Source: an uncultured Clostridia bacterium (GTDB lineage: Bacteria > Bacillota > Clostridia > TANB77 > CAG-508). From it: 38,613 nt of DNA. The notes under the pieces were generated by a model that saw only the letters and a program-made list of their open reading frames with translations, ran no database searches and was not told the DNA's origin. Positions 28,379 through 35,653 of the stretch are shown here, one piece after another (position 1 is the first letter of the stretch; each line of letters starts with the position of its first letter). The stretch is from the NCBI GenBank assembly GCA_947625545.1, contig CANQOW010000003.1, positions 1 through 38,613 on the forward strand, written 5' to 3'. A program made the translations under genes and the position numbers.

Positions 28379-28612
28379 ATGGAAAAAGATTATACTTTTA
28401 AAAACTTTTGGTATGATTTAGATAGAGGCTATCAAATTTATTACACATATTTAGATAATAGATATTTAATATCTAAACTTACAAAAAATTGTTATTCACA
28501 GGAATTAATAACTGAAAAGAAAAAGAGTCCACATCCTAAAATTACAATGCTTACATTAAAAAGAGTTAAAGAATTATTTGATTTTATGGAAGATATTGAA
28601 TACAAAATTTAA
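28379..28612 (+). CDS. Small hypothetical protein
   Basis: The 77-residue product (MEKDYTFKNFWYDLDRGYQIYYTYLDNRYLISKLTKN ... in shorter pieces: FWYDLDRG, YYTYLDNRYLI) is hydrophilic, Tyr- and Lys-rich, without signal peptide or membrane helix. I do not recognise it. ATG 28379 is chosen over TTG 28361 because GAAAGGA lies between them at ribosome-site distance. It follows ligA by 63 bases and precedes the pfkA promoter, so it is probably the last gene of the pgsA-ligA transcript. Confidence 0.7.
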   Translation: MEKDYTFKNFWYDLDRGYQIYYTYLDNRYLISKLTKNCYSQELITEKKKSPHPKITMLTLKRVKELFDFMEDIEYKI

Positions 28613-28620
28613 AAAATGTA

Positions 28621-28648
28621 TTGTAAATATTTAAAAAATTGATATAAT
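28621..28648 (+). promoter_or_regulatory. Promoter of pfkA
   Basis: TTGTAA (28621-28626) and TATAAT (28643-28648), 16-base spacer. Confidence 0.7.
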
Positions 28649-28663
28649 AAATAAAAAAGTAAA

Positions 28664-28679
28664 AGCAATATAAATTGCT
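28664..28679 (+). promoter_or_regulatory. Leader hairpin, shared type, copy 2
   Basis: AGCAAT-ATAA-ATTGCT, a 6-bp stem with a 4-base loop, 13 bases before GGAGGTTTTTATG of pfkA. Confidence 0.5.
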
Positions 28680-28700
28680 AAAATAAAATTGGAGGTTTTT

Positions 28701-29837
28701 ATGGTAAAAAAAGTTGCAATATTAGCAAATGGTGGAGATGTTTCAGGATTTAATGCAGTTATAAGGGGAATCGTTAAAACAGCTGAAAAACATGGAGTAG
28801 AATGTTACGGATTTATTGATGGATATAGAGGATTATTAAAAAATGAATTTGTAAGATTAGATAATTCAGAAATTTCATCAGGAATTCTTCAAAAAGGAGG
28901 TTCAATTATTGGTTCTTCTACAAATGCAAACGTATTTAATTATAAAGTAGAAGAAAATGGACAAGTTGTTTATAAAGACTTATCAGAACAATGTGTTCAA
29001 AATATAAAAAATAATGGATTTGATTGTATATTTACATTAGGAGGAGATGGAACACAAAAATCTGCAAGAGATTTTTCTGTAAGAGGTGTAAATGTAATTG
29101 GTGTTCCAAAAACAATAGATAATGATGTTGCATGTACAGATATAACTTTTGGATATAACACAGCAGTATCTGTTGCAACAGATGCATTAGACAGATTACA
29201 CACAACAGGTGAAACACATCATAGAATAATGGTCTTAGAAGTTATGGGAAGATATGCAGGTTGGATAGCATTAGAATCAGCAATATCAGGTGGAGCAGAT
29301 ATAGCATTAATTCCAGAGATTCCTTATGATATAAATAAAGCAGTAGAAAAAATTAATGAAAGAATTGCAAAAGGAAAAAGATTTAGTATAGTAGTTGTTG
29401 CAGAAGGAGCAATGCCAAAAGGTGGAGATATTACAATAGAAGGTATGAGAGATAATGGAAAAGGAGTTGATAATACAAAACTTGGTGGTGTTGGAGATAG
29501 AGTTGCAAAAGAATTACAAAACTTAACAGGATTAGAAGCAAGAAACACAACACTTGGATATATGCAAAGAGGAGGAACACCAACTGCATTTGATAGAGTT
29601 CTTTCAACTAAATATGGTTCAAAAGCAATGGAACTTGCAATAGAAGGAAGATTTGGTGTACTAGCAGTTCTAAAAAATGGAAAATTAGATAGTGTTTCAT
29701 TAGAAGACGTTGTTGGGAATAATAAAGAAATAGGTGCAGTATCTGGAAATACTGCTGAAAGTAATTTAAGAAAAGTTTCTATGGATGATGATTTAGTTAA
29801 AACTGCAAGAAATATTGGAATTTGTTTAGGAGATTAA
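28701..29837 (+). CDS. pfkA: 6-phosphofructokinase
   Basis: The 378-residue enzyme phosphorylates fructose 6-phosphate, the committing step of glycolysis. Motifs: ILANGGDVSGFNAVIRG at the start, LGGDGTQKSA (D116-G117), GVPKTIDNDV (K137), EVMGRYAGWIALE and GYMQRGGTPTAFDR. Gly at the position of E. coli Gly104 argues for ATP use, while Lys at the position of Gly124 is found in PPi-type and some ATP-type (group III-like) enzymes. The GGDVSGFN start departs from the common GGDAPGMN. ATG 28701 is chosen; the frame from 28689 begins with TTG inside the ribosome site. It has its own promoter. Confidence 0.93.
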   Translation: MVKKVAILANGGDVSGFNAVIRGIVKTAEKHGVECYGFIDGYRGLLKNEFVRLDNSEISSGILQKGGSIIGSSTNANVFNYKVEENGQVVYKDLSEQCVQNIKNNGFDCIFTLGGDGTQKSARDFSVRGVNVIGVPKTIDNDVACTDITFGYNTAVSVATDALDRLHTTGETHHRIMVLEVMGRYAGWIALESAISGGADIALIPEIPYDINKAVEKINERIAKGKRFSIVVVAEGAMPKGGDITIEGMRDNGKGVDNTKLGGVGDRVAKELQNLTGLEARNTTLGYMQRGGTPTAFDRVLSTKYGSKAMELAIEGRFGVLAVLKNGKLDSVSLEDVVGNNKEIGAVSGNTAESNLRKVSMDDDLVKTARNIGICLGD

Positions 29838-29866
29838 TTGACAACTAAAAAATATAGTAGTATAAT
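29838..29866 (+). promoter_or_regulatory. Promoter of the 29939 gene
   Basis: TTGACA (29838-29843), 17-base spacer, TATAAT (29861-29866): both boxes match consensus. The -35 starts one base after the pfkA stop codon. Confidence 0.85.
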
Positions 29867-29904
29867 AATGATACTAATTAAATATATTTATAAAAGAAGT
29901 AAAA

Positions 29905-29922
29905 AAGCAATATTATTTGCTT
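29905..29922 (+). promoter_or_regulatory. Leader hairpin, shared type, copy 3
   Basis: AAGCAA-TATTAT-TTGCTT, a 6-bp stem followed by GAATGGAGGTTTTATA and the ATG at 29939. The tail GAATGGAGGTTTT is identical to copy 1. Confidence 0.5.
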
Positions 29923-29938
29923 GAATGGAGGTTTTATA

Positions 29939-30703
29939 ATGGAAGAAAATAATGAAAATAGTACAGAAGAAATAAAAGATGCTGTACCATCAAACAACGA
30001 AAATGTAGAAGCAACACAAGGAAAAGAAGAAACTGAAACTAACAAAAAAATTGATACTGACGAATTAAAAAAAGAGACAACAGACACAATTAATGAGGTT
30101 AAATCAAAAGTAAAAAATGTAGACATCAAAAAAGAAAGCAAAGAAACAACAAATTTTGTAGTAGACTTTGTAAAAAATCCAATAGGAAAAATCAAAGAAA
30201 TTGCAGATAATACAGAAAATAAATACTTTATTACAGCAATTTTCATTGTAGTTATATGGGCAATATTAATCGCTATTTCAACAATATCTGGATATTCACA
30301 TTTCTTCAAATATAATTTTGGAGACCATATACTTACAGTAATTAAAGCAATTATAGCACCAGTATTAGGAATAATTGTTATAGCTCTAATTGCATTAATG
30401 ATGAATAAAGAAAATAAGAAAACATTAATTACAAATATTAGCACAATTACAGCAACAAAAATACCATTATTTTTAGCAGCAATAGTTAATTTATTAAAAA
30501 TTTTTAAATTAAGAGATACAACTATTATAACTGCATTTTCATCTTTCTGCACAGTAATTTCAACAGTTTTATTATACTTTGGATTAAAAGAATTATTTGG
30601 AGCAAAAGAAGATGAAAAATTTATTAAAAAATTCTTAATAATTGAAGCAATATTCTATGTTGCATATTTTGTAATATCATTCTTAGGAATTTATATAAAA
30701 TAA
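29939..30703 (+). CDS. Multi-pass membrane protein with acidic N-terminus
   Basis: The 254-residue protein has a charged, Glu/Lys/Asn-rich cytoplasm-like region (residues 1-95) followed by five or six hydrophobic helices starting at YFITAIFIVVIWAILIAIS. The layout resembles Yip1/YIP1-like bacterial membrane proteins of unknown function, but no diagnostic motif is seen. An earlier in-frame TTG (29921) overlaps the hairpin and ribosome site, so ATG 29939 is chosen. It is strongly transcribed to judge by its consensus promoter, and ends at the terminator at 30722. Confidence 0.75.
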   Translation: MEENNENSTEEIKDAVPSNNENVEATQGKEETETNKKIDTDELKKETTDTINEVKSKVKNVDIKKESKETTNFVVDFVKNPIGKIKEIADNTENKYFITAIFIVVIWAILIAISTISGYSHFFKYNFGDHILTVIKAIIAPVLGIIVIALIALMMNKENKKTLITNISTITATKIPLFLAAIVNLLKIFKLRDTTIITAFSSFCTVISTVLLYFGLKELFGAKEDEKFIKKFLIIEAIFYVAYFVISFLGIYIK

Positions 30704-30721
30704 AATGAATAAATTTAAAAG

Positions 30722-30761
30722 AAATCACTTAAACTAATTTAAAGGTTTAGGTGATTTTTTT
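30722..30761 (+). terminator. Terminator overlapping the next gene's ribosome site and start
   Basis: AAATCACTTAAAC (30722-30734) pairs with GTTTAGGTGATTT (30745-30757), with one T-G pair, and a T run follows. The 3' arm contains the GGTG ribosome-site sequence and the candidate starts GTG 30751 and TTG 30760 of the following gene. Confidence 0.8.
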
Positions 30762-31035
30762 GTTCAATAAAAAATTAGATAAAAAAATTGATGAATTAAA
30801 TAATAATTTTGCAAAAGCAAATTTAGAAGAAATATCTTATATATTAGGAAGTAAATTAGAAATTGTAAAAAGAAATTTATTAGCAGGAATTTTACGAGGC
30901 ATAGGAATTGGAATTGGTTTTACAATAATAACTGCAATTATTTTAATTATTTTAAGAAGAATAGTTATGCTAAATATACCAGTAATTGGAGAATATATAG
31001 GTGATATTGTGGATATAATTGAAAAATCTAGATAA
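30751..31035 (+). CDS. DUF5665-type small membrane protein
   Basis: The product of 94 residues (91 if TTG 30760 is used) has an amphipathic N-terminus (KLDKKIDELNNNF), a central EISYILGSKLEIVKRNLLAGI, a glycine-rich helix RGIGIGIGFTIITAIILIIL, then RRIVMLNIPVIGEYIGDIVDII. The order of polar lead, LAGIARG-like turn, one helix and NIPVIGxxIxDIV tail fits DUF5665, a small family of unknown function in Firmicutes. Start is uncertain: AAAGG serves GTG 30751, AGGTG serves TTG 30760. Translation signals lie within the upstream terminator, so expression depends on readthrough or refolding. Confidence 0.75.
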   Translation: MIFLFNKKLDKKIDELNNNFAKANLEEISYILGSKLEIVKRNLLAGILRGIGIGIGFTIITAIILIILRRIVMLNIPVIGEYIGDIVDIIEKSR

Positions 31036-31040
31036 AAAAC

Positions 31041-31069
31041 TTGATTTTTATATTTCTTATGTTTATAAT
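31041..31069 (+). promoter_or_regulatory. Promoter of murD
   Basis: TTGATT (31041-31046), 17-base spacer, TATAAT (31064-31069). Confidence 0.7.
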
Positions 31070-31142
31070 ATATATGTTTTAACAAAAATAAAAATAAATG
31101 CATATTATAAAATTGATTAAAAAATTTTTGGGAGGGTAAAAA

Positions 31143-32549
31143 GTGGAATATAAAAATGATAAATTAGAAAAATTTAATGAAAGTGTTAAAAACAAAAATA
31201 TTGCAATTATAGGTTTAGGTGTAAGTAATATTCCTCTTTTAGATTATTTCTATAACCTAGGTTCAAAAGTTACAGTTTTTGATAATAGAGAACAAGATAA
31301 AATTCCAGAAGAAATAATTAAAAAATTAAATACATATTCTTTTAAATATGAATTTGGAAAAGATAATCTTACAAAATTAAATGGATTTGATATAATATTT
31401 AGATCACCAAGTTGTATGCCAAATATTCCAGAATTAGAAAAAGCAGTTCAAAATGGAGCAAAATTAACATCAGAAATAGAAATGTTAATGGAATTATGTC
31501 CGGGTACAATTATAGGAGTTACCGGAAGTGATGGAAAAACAACTACAACAAGTTTGATATATGAAATTTTAAAAGAAAATGGATATAGGTGCTTTTTAGG
31601 AGGAAATATTGGATACCCATTATTTACAAAAATAAATGAAATGACACCTGATGACATAATAGTATTAGAATTAAGTAGTTTTCAATTAATGAATATGAAA
31701 ATTAGTCCTAAAATATCTGTAATAACAAATATAAGTCCAAATCACCTAAATGTTCATTCTAGTTATGAAGAATATATTGAGGCAAAGAAAAACATATTTA
31801 AATATCAAGATGAAGATGGAATAGTAGTTTTAAATTATGATAATGAAATTACAAGAAATTGTGCAAAAGAGGCAAATGGAAAGGTTATATTTTTTAGTTC
31901 AAAAGAAAAAATTGCAAATGGATTTATTGTAGATAATAATATTATAAAAGAAAGCAAGGAAGCAATAAGAAGACATATACTAGATGTAAATGATATAAAA
32001 CTAAAAGGAATGCATAATTACGAAAATATATGTGCAGCATTAGGTGCAACAAGTTCTTTAGTTGATATAGATTTATCTTCACAAACAATTAAAAACTTCA
32101 AAGGTGTTGAACACAGATTAGAATTTATAAAAGAAATAGATGGAGTAAAATGGTATAATGATTCAATAGGAACAAGTCCTACAAGAACAATAGCAGGATT
32201 AAATTCATTTAAAGAAGATATAATTTTAATTGCAGGTGGATATGATAAAAATTTAGATTATACACCGATTGCAAAACCAATTTTAGAAAAAGTAAAAGGC
32301 TTAATATTAATAGGTCAAACTGCTGGAAAGATTTTTAATGCAGTAAAACAAGAAGCAGAAAATCAAAATAAAAAAATTGATACATATATATGTGAAACCT
32401 TAGAAGATACAGTAAAAATGGCTAAAAAAATTGCAAAAAAAGGTCAAATTGTATTATTTTCCCCTGCAAGTGCAAGTTTTGATATGTTTAAAAATTTTGA
32501 AGAACGTGGAAATAAGTTCAAAAGCATAGTAAACAATATTAGTGAATAA
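31143..32549 (+). CDS. murD: UDP-N-acetylmuramoyl-L-alanine--D-glutamate ligase
   Basis: The 468-residue cytoplasmic ligase adds D-glutamate to the peptidoglycan precursor. It has IAIIGLGVSNIPLLDY for the UDP-substrate Rossmann domain, the ATP loop GVTGSDGKTTTTSL, the Mur ligase NISPNHLNVHSS, GMHNYENICAA, GVEHRLEF and NDSIGTSPTRTIAGL, and IAGGYDKNLDY in the C-terminal domain. A GTG start follows GGGAGGG. It stands alone, not in a dcw cluster. An N-terminal lead of about 18 residues precedes the Rossmann fold, slightly longer than usual. Confidence 0.96.
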   Translation: MEYKNDKLEKFNESVKNKNIAIIGLGVSNIPLLDYFYNLGSKVTVFDNREQDKIPEEIIKKLNTYSFKYEFGKDNLTKLNGFDIIFRSPSCMPNIPELEKAVQNGAKLTSEIEMLMELCPGTIIGVTGSDGKTTTTSLIYEILKENGYRCFLGGNIGYPLFTKINEMTPDDIIVLELSSFQLMNMKISPKISVITNISPNHLNVHSSYEEYIEAKKNIFKYQDEDGIVVLNYDNEITRNCAKEANGKVIFFSSKEKIANGFIVDNNIIKESKEAIRRHILDVNDIKLKGMHNYENICAALGATSSLVDIDLSSQTIKNFKGVEHRLEFIKEIDGVKWYNDSIGTSPTRTIAGLNSFKEDIILIAGGYDKNLDYTPIAKPILEKVKGLILIGQTAGKIFNAVKQEAENQNKKIDTYICETLEDTVKMAKKIAKKGQIVLFSPASASFDMFKNFEERGNKFKSIVNNISE

Positions 32550-32625
32550 ATAAAAATTTTTCGTTAAAAATATATAAAGAGATATTAAATAATCTTATAT
32601 AATTTTAATGAAAGGTTGAAAATTT

Positions 32626-33069
32626 ATGAAAGTAAAAGAATGTATGAGTTTAGATGTATGTTGTTGTTGTCCAAGTGATACTGTTTGTGATGTAGCAAAA
32701 AAAATGAGTGAAAGACATGTTGGTTGTATGCCTGTATGTGATGAAAGCAAAAATATTGTAGGCTTAGTTACAGATAGAGATATTATATTAAGAAGTATTG
32801 CTTGCGATAAAGATGCAAAAGAGACACCTATTAGTGAAATAATGACTACTAGTGTTTGTTGTTGTAATACAGATTCTGATGTATCTGAAGCAACAAAATT
32901 AATGTCTGATTTACAAATAAGAAGAATACCTGTTGTTGAAAATAATAAAATAGTAGGTATGTTAACAGTAGGAGATTTAGCAAATCATAAAAAAGTAAGT
33001 GCAAAAGAAGTTTCAGATACAGTAGAAAGTATTTGTAATTGTAGTTGCAATGCAAAAAATGCAGAATAA
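32626..33069 (+). CDS. Cys-rich tandem CBS-domain protein
   Basis: The 147-residue protein is built of two CBS motifs (about 1-60 and 68-128), with GLVTDRDIILRSIA and GMLTVGDLANHKK as the conserved ligand-binding strands. CBS pairs bind adenine nucleotides and act as regulatory modules. Unusual Cys clusters stand at the same place in each repeat: SLDVCCCCPSDTVC (CBS1) and TTSVCCCNTDSDV (CBS2), and a third ends the protein (SICNCSCNAK). These could bind metal or sense redox state (inference). It is preceded by AAAGG and followed by the palindromic element at 33093. Confidence 0.88.
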   Translation: MKVKECMSLDVCCCCPSDTVCDVAKKMSERHVGCMPVCDESKNIVGLVTDRDIILRSIACDKDAKETPISEIMTTSVCCCNTDSDVSEATKLMSDLQIRRIPVVENNKIVGMLTVGDLANHKKVSAKEVSDTVESICNCSCNAKNAE

Positions 33070-33092
33070 AAATAAAAAGTAATATTTAGCCG

Positions 33093-33189
33093 TTTGTAAG
33101 AAATACATTTAATTTTATGAAGTGACGCGTAGCATGGAAGCGAAAGCGACCAACAAGGAACGAGTAAAATTAAATGTATTTCTTGCAAA
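33093..33189. repeat. Element with 25-bp inverted arms and G+C-rich 47-base centre
   Basis: The left arm 33093-33117 (TTTGTAAGAAATACATTT...) and right arm 33165-33189 (...AAATGTATTTCTTGCAAA) are complementary over 25 positions with one G-T pair. The centre, 33118-33164, holds GACGCGTAGC, a GC-GAAA-GC tetraloop hairpin and CAAGGAACGAG, markedly richer in G+C than its surroundings. No gene with a ribosome site lies within. It is non-autonomous, MITE- or REP-like, or a structured RNA. Confidence 0.7.
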
Positions 33190-33244
33190 GATAGGCGGAA
33201 ATTTAAAGTATACTATAATTTTTAGAAAAGATTTTTACCATATA

Positions 33245-33273
33245 TTGACAATTACACATTTTAATGATATAAC
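33245..33273 (+). promoter_or_regulatory. Promoter of the YtvI-like gene
   Basis: TTGACA (33245-33250), 17-base spacer, TATAAC (33268-33273). Confidence 0.75.
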
Positions 33274-33298
33274 AATACTTGTGAAAGGAGAAATACAA

Positions 33299-34396
33299 AT
33301 GGTAGTAGATATGGGATATTGGACAAGAGTAGCAAAAAGAGTTTTAATGTTTATTATTACTATTATCGGCTTATATTTATCATTTAAACTTGCCATATTT
33401 TATATGCCATTTTTAATAGCAGGTATTATATCATTATTAATTGAACCATTAATAAAATTTGTAAATAAGAAAACAAACTTAACTAGAAAAACAAGTGCAG
33501 TTATTGTATTAATAATAGTTTTTGCATTGATAATAGGATTATTAATATGGGGAATAACAAGTTTAATTTTAGAAGCATCTAATTTATTAAATGGTTTAAA
33601 TGGATATTTTGAAAAAGCATACATACAAGTTCAAGATATAATAAATAATTTAGATTTTGATAAAATAAATGTATCATCTGAAATAACAAATATTTTAAAT
33701 GATTCAACAGGAGATTTTTTAAAAGCAGTTTCTAATTGGGTATCTAATTTATTAAATTCAATTATTAATGTAATAACATTAATTCCTACGATTGCAATAT
33801 ATGTAGTTGTAACATTACTTGCAATTTATTTTATTTGTACGGACAAGTTATATTTATTAGACCAAATGGAGCATCACTTACCAAAATCGTGGGTTAAAAA
33901 AATGGGTATGCATTTTAGAGAATTAATTGAAACATTAGGTAATTATTTAAAAGCACAAGCAACATTAATTTTAATAGATTTTGTAATTATTCTTATAGGT
34001 TTATTTATATTTAATTTAATGGGCTTTGGAATACAATATCCATTACTTGCAGGATTAGGAATTGCATTTGTTGATGCTTTGCCAATCTTAGGTGCAGGTA
34101 CAGCAATGGTACCTTGGGCTATTATATGTGCTATAAATGGAAATATTAAACTTGCCATTGCAATTTTAATTTTATATGCTATAATTTTAGTTTTAAGACA
34201 GTTTTTAGAACCAAAAATAGTTAGCAAACATATAGGAATTCACCCAATATTTACATTAATTGCAATGTACACTGGTTTTAAATTTATTGGATTAATTGGA
34301 ATGTTAATTGGGCCAATTATATTAATTATCTTTAAAAATGTCTTTAAAACTTTAATTGACCAAGGTTTTGTAAAAACTATATTAGACCAAAAATAA
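33299..34396 (+). CDS. AI-2E family transporter, YtvI-like
   Basis: The 365-residue protein has seven or eight hydrophobic helices. The central extracytoplasmic loop (about residues 95-145) precedes LPTIAIYVVVTLLAIYFICTD, and the family-defining PLLAGLGIAFVDALPILGAGTAMVPW and LRQFLEPKIVSKHIGIHP come near the end. AI-2E exporters move small molecules or ions out of the cell; YtvI is the sporulation-linked branch, which this resembles in length, but substrate is unknown. ATG 33299 after GAAAGGAG is chosen. The frame is open back to 33122, but that segment includes the inverted-repeat element and the promoter. It ends one base from the convergent gene. Confidence 0.88.
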   Translation: MVVDMGYWTRVAKRVLMFIITIIGLYLSFKLAIFYMPFLIAGIISLLIEPLIKFVNKKTNLTRKTSAVIVLIIVFALIIGLLIWGITSLILEASNLLNGLNGYFEKAYIQVQDIINNLDFDKINVSSEITNILNDSTGDFLKAVSNWVSNLLNSIINVITLIPTIAIYVVVTLLAIYFICTDKLYLLDQMEHHLPKSWVKKMGMHFRELIETLGNYLKAQATLILIDFVIILIGLFIFNLMGFGIQYPLLAGLGIAFVDALPILGAGTAMVPWAIICAINGNIKLAIAILILYAIILVLRQFLEPKIVSKHIGIHPIFTLIAMYTGFKFIGLIGMLIGPIILIIFKNVFKTLIDQGFVKTILDQK

Positions 34397-34397
34397 A

Positions 34398-34943
34398 TTA
34401 AAATAATGCAGAAGTAGGTATATAGAAATCATCAGGTGGGTAAACATACTCATCAGATGGTTTCTTTATTTGTTCTATTTTAGTTACTTCAATAACAGGA
34501 ATTTCACCGTGATAATCACCTTTTGTAATCTTACCTATAATCTTAACCCAAGTATTATCTGGATACTTAGAAATATCTTTACAATTACATAAAAATCCAA
34601 CAACTAATGTTTTATAATCAGAACTTACTAACATATTTCTAGCAAGAACAAATTCATTATCTGCAAAATCATATAATCTATAAACATAACCACTAAAACT
34701 AATACTTTGCCCAACATAAGAATCTAAATCTTCATGAACAGACTTTAAAACATTTGTATAATTTCCAGCATTTAATTCAACAACATCAGGAGCAACAATT
34801 TTATCATTAATTTTAAAACTAGAATTCTTACTAAAAATTTTAATACAAGCAAATATTAAAATAAATGCTACTAAAATACAAGCACATATTAATATAATCT
34901 TAGAAATTTTATTTTTATTAACACTTAAATTAAATACGAACAT
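34398..34943 (-). CDS. Membrane-anchored DUF1980-like C-terminal domain protein
   Basis: The 181-residue protein has a short N-terminal cytoplasmic lead, one helix (about 14-36, ILICACILVAFILIFACI), and an extracellular domain with SISFSGYVYRLYDFADNEFVLARNM, LVVGFLCNC and WVKIIGKI. This matches the C-terminal half of the TIGR03943/DUF1980 (YcgQ) family, here without the multi-helix N-terminal half. In related proteins this half is paired with permease partners, but no partner is nearby. The ATG at 34941-34943 has AAGAAGGA before it. It is convergent with the YtvI-like gene. Confidence 0.75.
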   Translation of the reverse strand: MFVFNLSVNKNKISKIILICACILVAFILIFACIKIFSKNSSFKINDKIVAPDVVELNAGNYTNVLKSVHEDLDSYVGQSISFSGYVYRLYDFADNEFVLARNMLVSSDYKTLVVGFLCNCKDISKYPDNTWVKIIGKITKGDYHGEIPVIEVTKIEQIKKPSDEYVYPPDDFYIPTSALF

Positions 34944-35010
34944 AGAAATTCCTTCTTTCATATAACAGATAGTACAATATATGTAATATAAAAAAATTTA
35001 TGAATATATA

Positions 35011-35039
35011 TTGATATTAACTTTTGTTTATGATAATAT
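35011..35039 (+). promoter_or_regulatory. Promoter of yqeG
   Basis: TTGATA (35011-35016), 17-base spacer, TAATAT (35034-35039). Confidence 0.6.
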
Positions 35040-35069
35040 AAAATAAATTAGATAGAAAGTGAGAAAAAA

Positions 35070-35573
35070 ATGATACTTTACCCAAAGGTTTATCTAAATA
35101 GTGCAAAAGATATTACAATAGACTTTTTAAAAAAGCATAATTTAAAAGGCTTAATATTAGATGTAGACAATACTTTAATAGATTATTATAAAAATATGCC
35201 CAATGGAATTGAAGAATGGATAAACAAATTAAAAGAAAATAACATAAAATTATACATATTATCAAATACAAATAAAAAAGAAAAAGTAGAAAATGTTTCA
35301 AAAAAATTAAATATAGATTATATAAACTTTGCAAAAAAACCATTAAAATCAGGCTTTTTAAAGGTAAAAGAAAAAATGGGGTTAAATAATGAAAATATTG
35401 GAGTAGTTGGAGATCAAATTATGACAGATGTTATTGGTGCTAATAGATGCAAGATGTTTTCAATTTTAGTAAAACCTATTGATAAAAAAGATATTCCACT
35501 AACAATGATAAAAAGACCATTAGAAAATTTAATAATAAAAAGTTATTTAAAGAAAAAAAGTAAAGAAGAATAG
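35070..35573 (+). CDS. yqeG: YqeG family HAD IIIA-type phosphatase
   Basis: The 167-residue protein starts MILYPKVYLNSAKDITIDFL and has the HAD nucleophile motif LILDVDNTLIDY (D31, D33), motif II LYILSNTNK, Lys in AKKPLKSGF and motif IV VVGDQIMTDVIGANR. It belongs to the YqeG branch, whose substrate is undefined though yeast Gep4 relatives dephosphorylate phosphatidylglycerol phosphate. If the same holds here it would follow PgsA, encoded 9 kb upstream, in making phosphatidylglycerol (inference). The ribosome site is AAGTGAG. Confidence 0.9.
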   Translation: MILYPKVYLNSAKDITIDFLKKHNLKGLILDVDNTLIDYYKNMPNGIEEWINKLKENNIKLYILSNTNKKEKVENVSKKLNIDYINFAKKPLKSGFLKVKEKMGLNNENIGVVGDQIMTDVIGANRCKMFSILVKPIDKKDIPLTMIKRPLENLIIKSYLKKKSKEE

Positions 35574-35576
35574 AAA

Positions 35577-35627
35577 AAAACGCACATGTGTGTGTCGAAA
35601 GCTATGCTTTCGCTAACGCACAATTTT
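35577..35627 (+). repeat. REP-like palindromic element B / terminator-like hairpin
   Basis: It starts AAAACGCACAT, as element A does. TGTGTGT (35589-35595) pairs with ACGCACA (35616-35622), and CGAAAGC-TAT-GCTTTCG forms a 7-bp inner stem with a 3-base CTA bulge on one side. AATTTTCTT follows, so it could also end yqeG transcription. G+C content is well above its surroundings. Confidence 0.65.
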
Positions 35628-35653
35628 CTTATATTGAAATGGAGGTAATAAAA

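Noticed and set aside
33122-33298. 59-residue N-terminal extension of the YtvI-like protein
   Set aside because: It covers the inverted-repeat element and a good promoter at 33245-33273, and a strong ribosome site stands before 33299.
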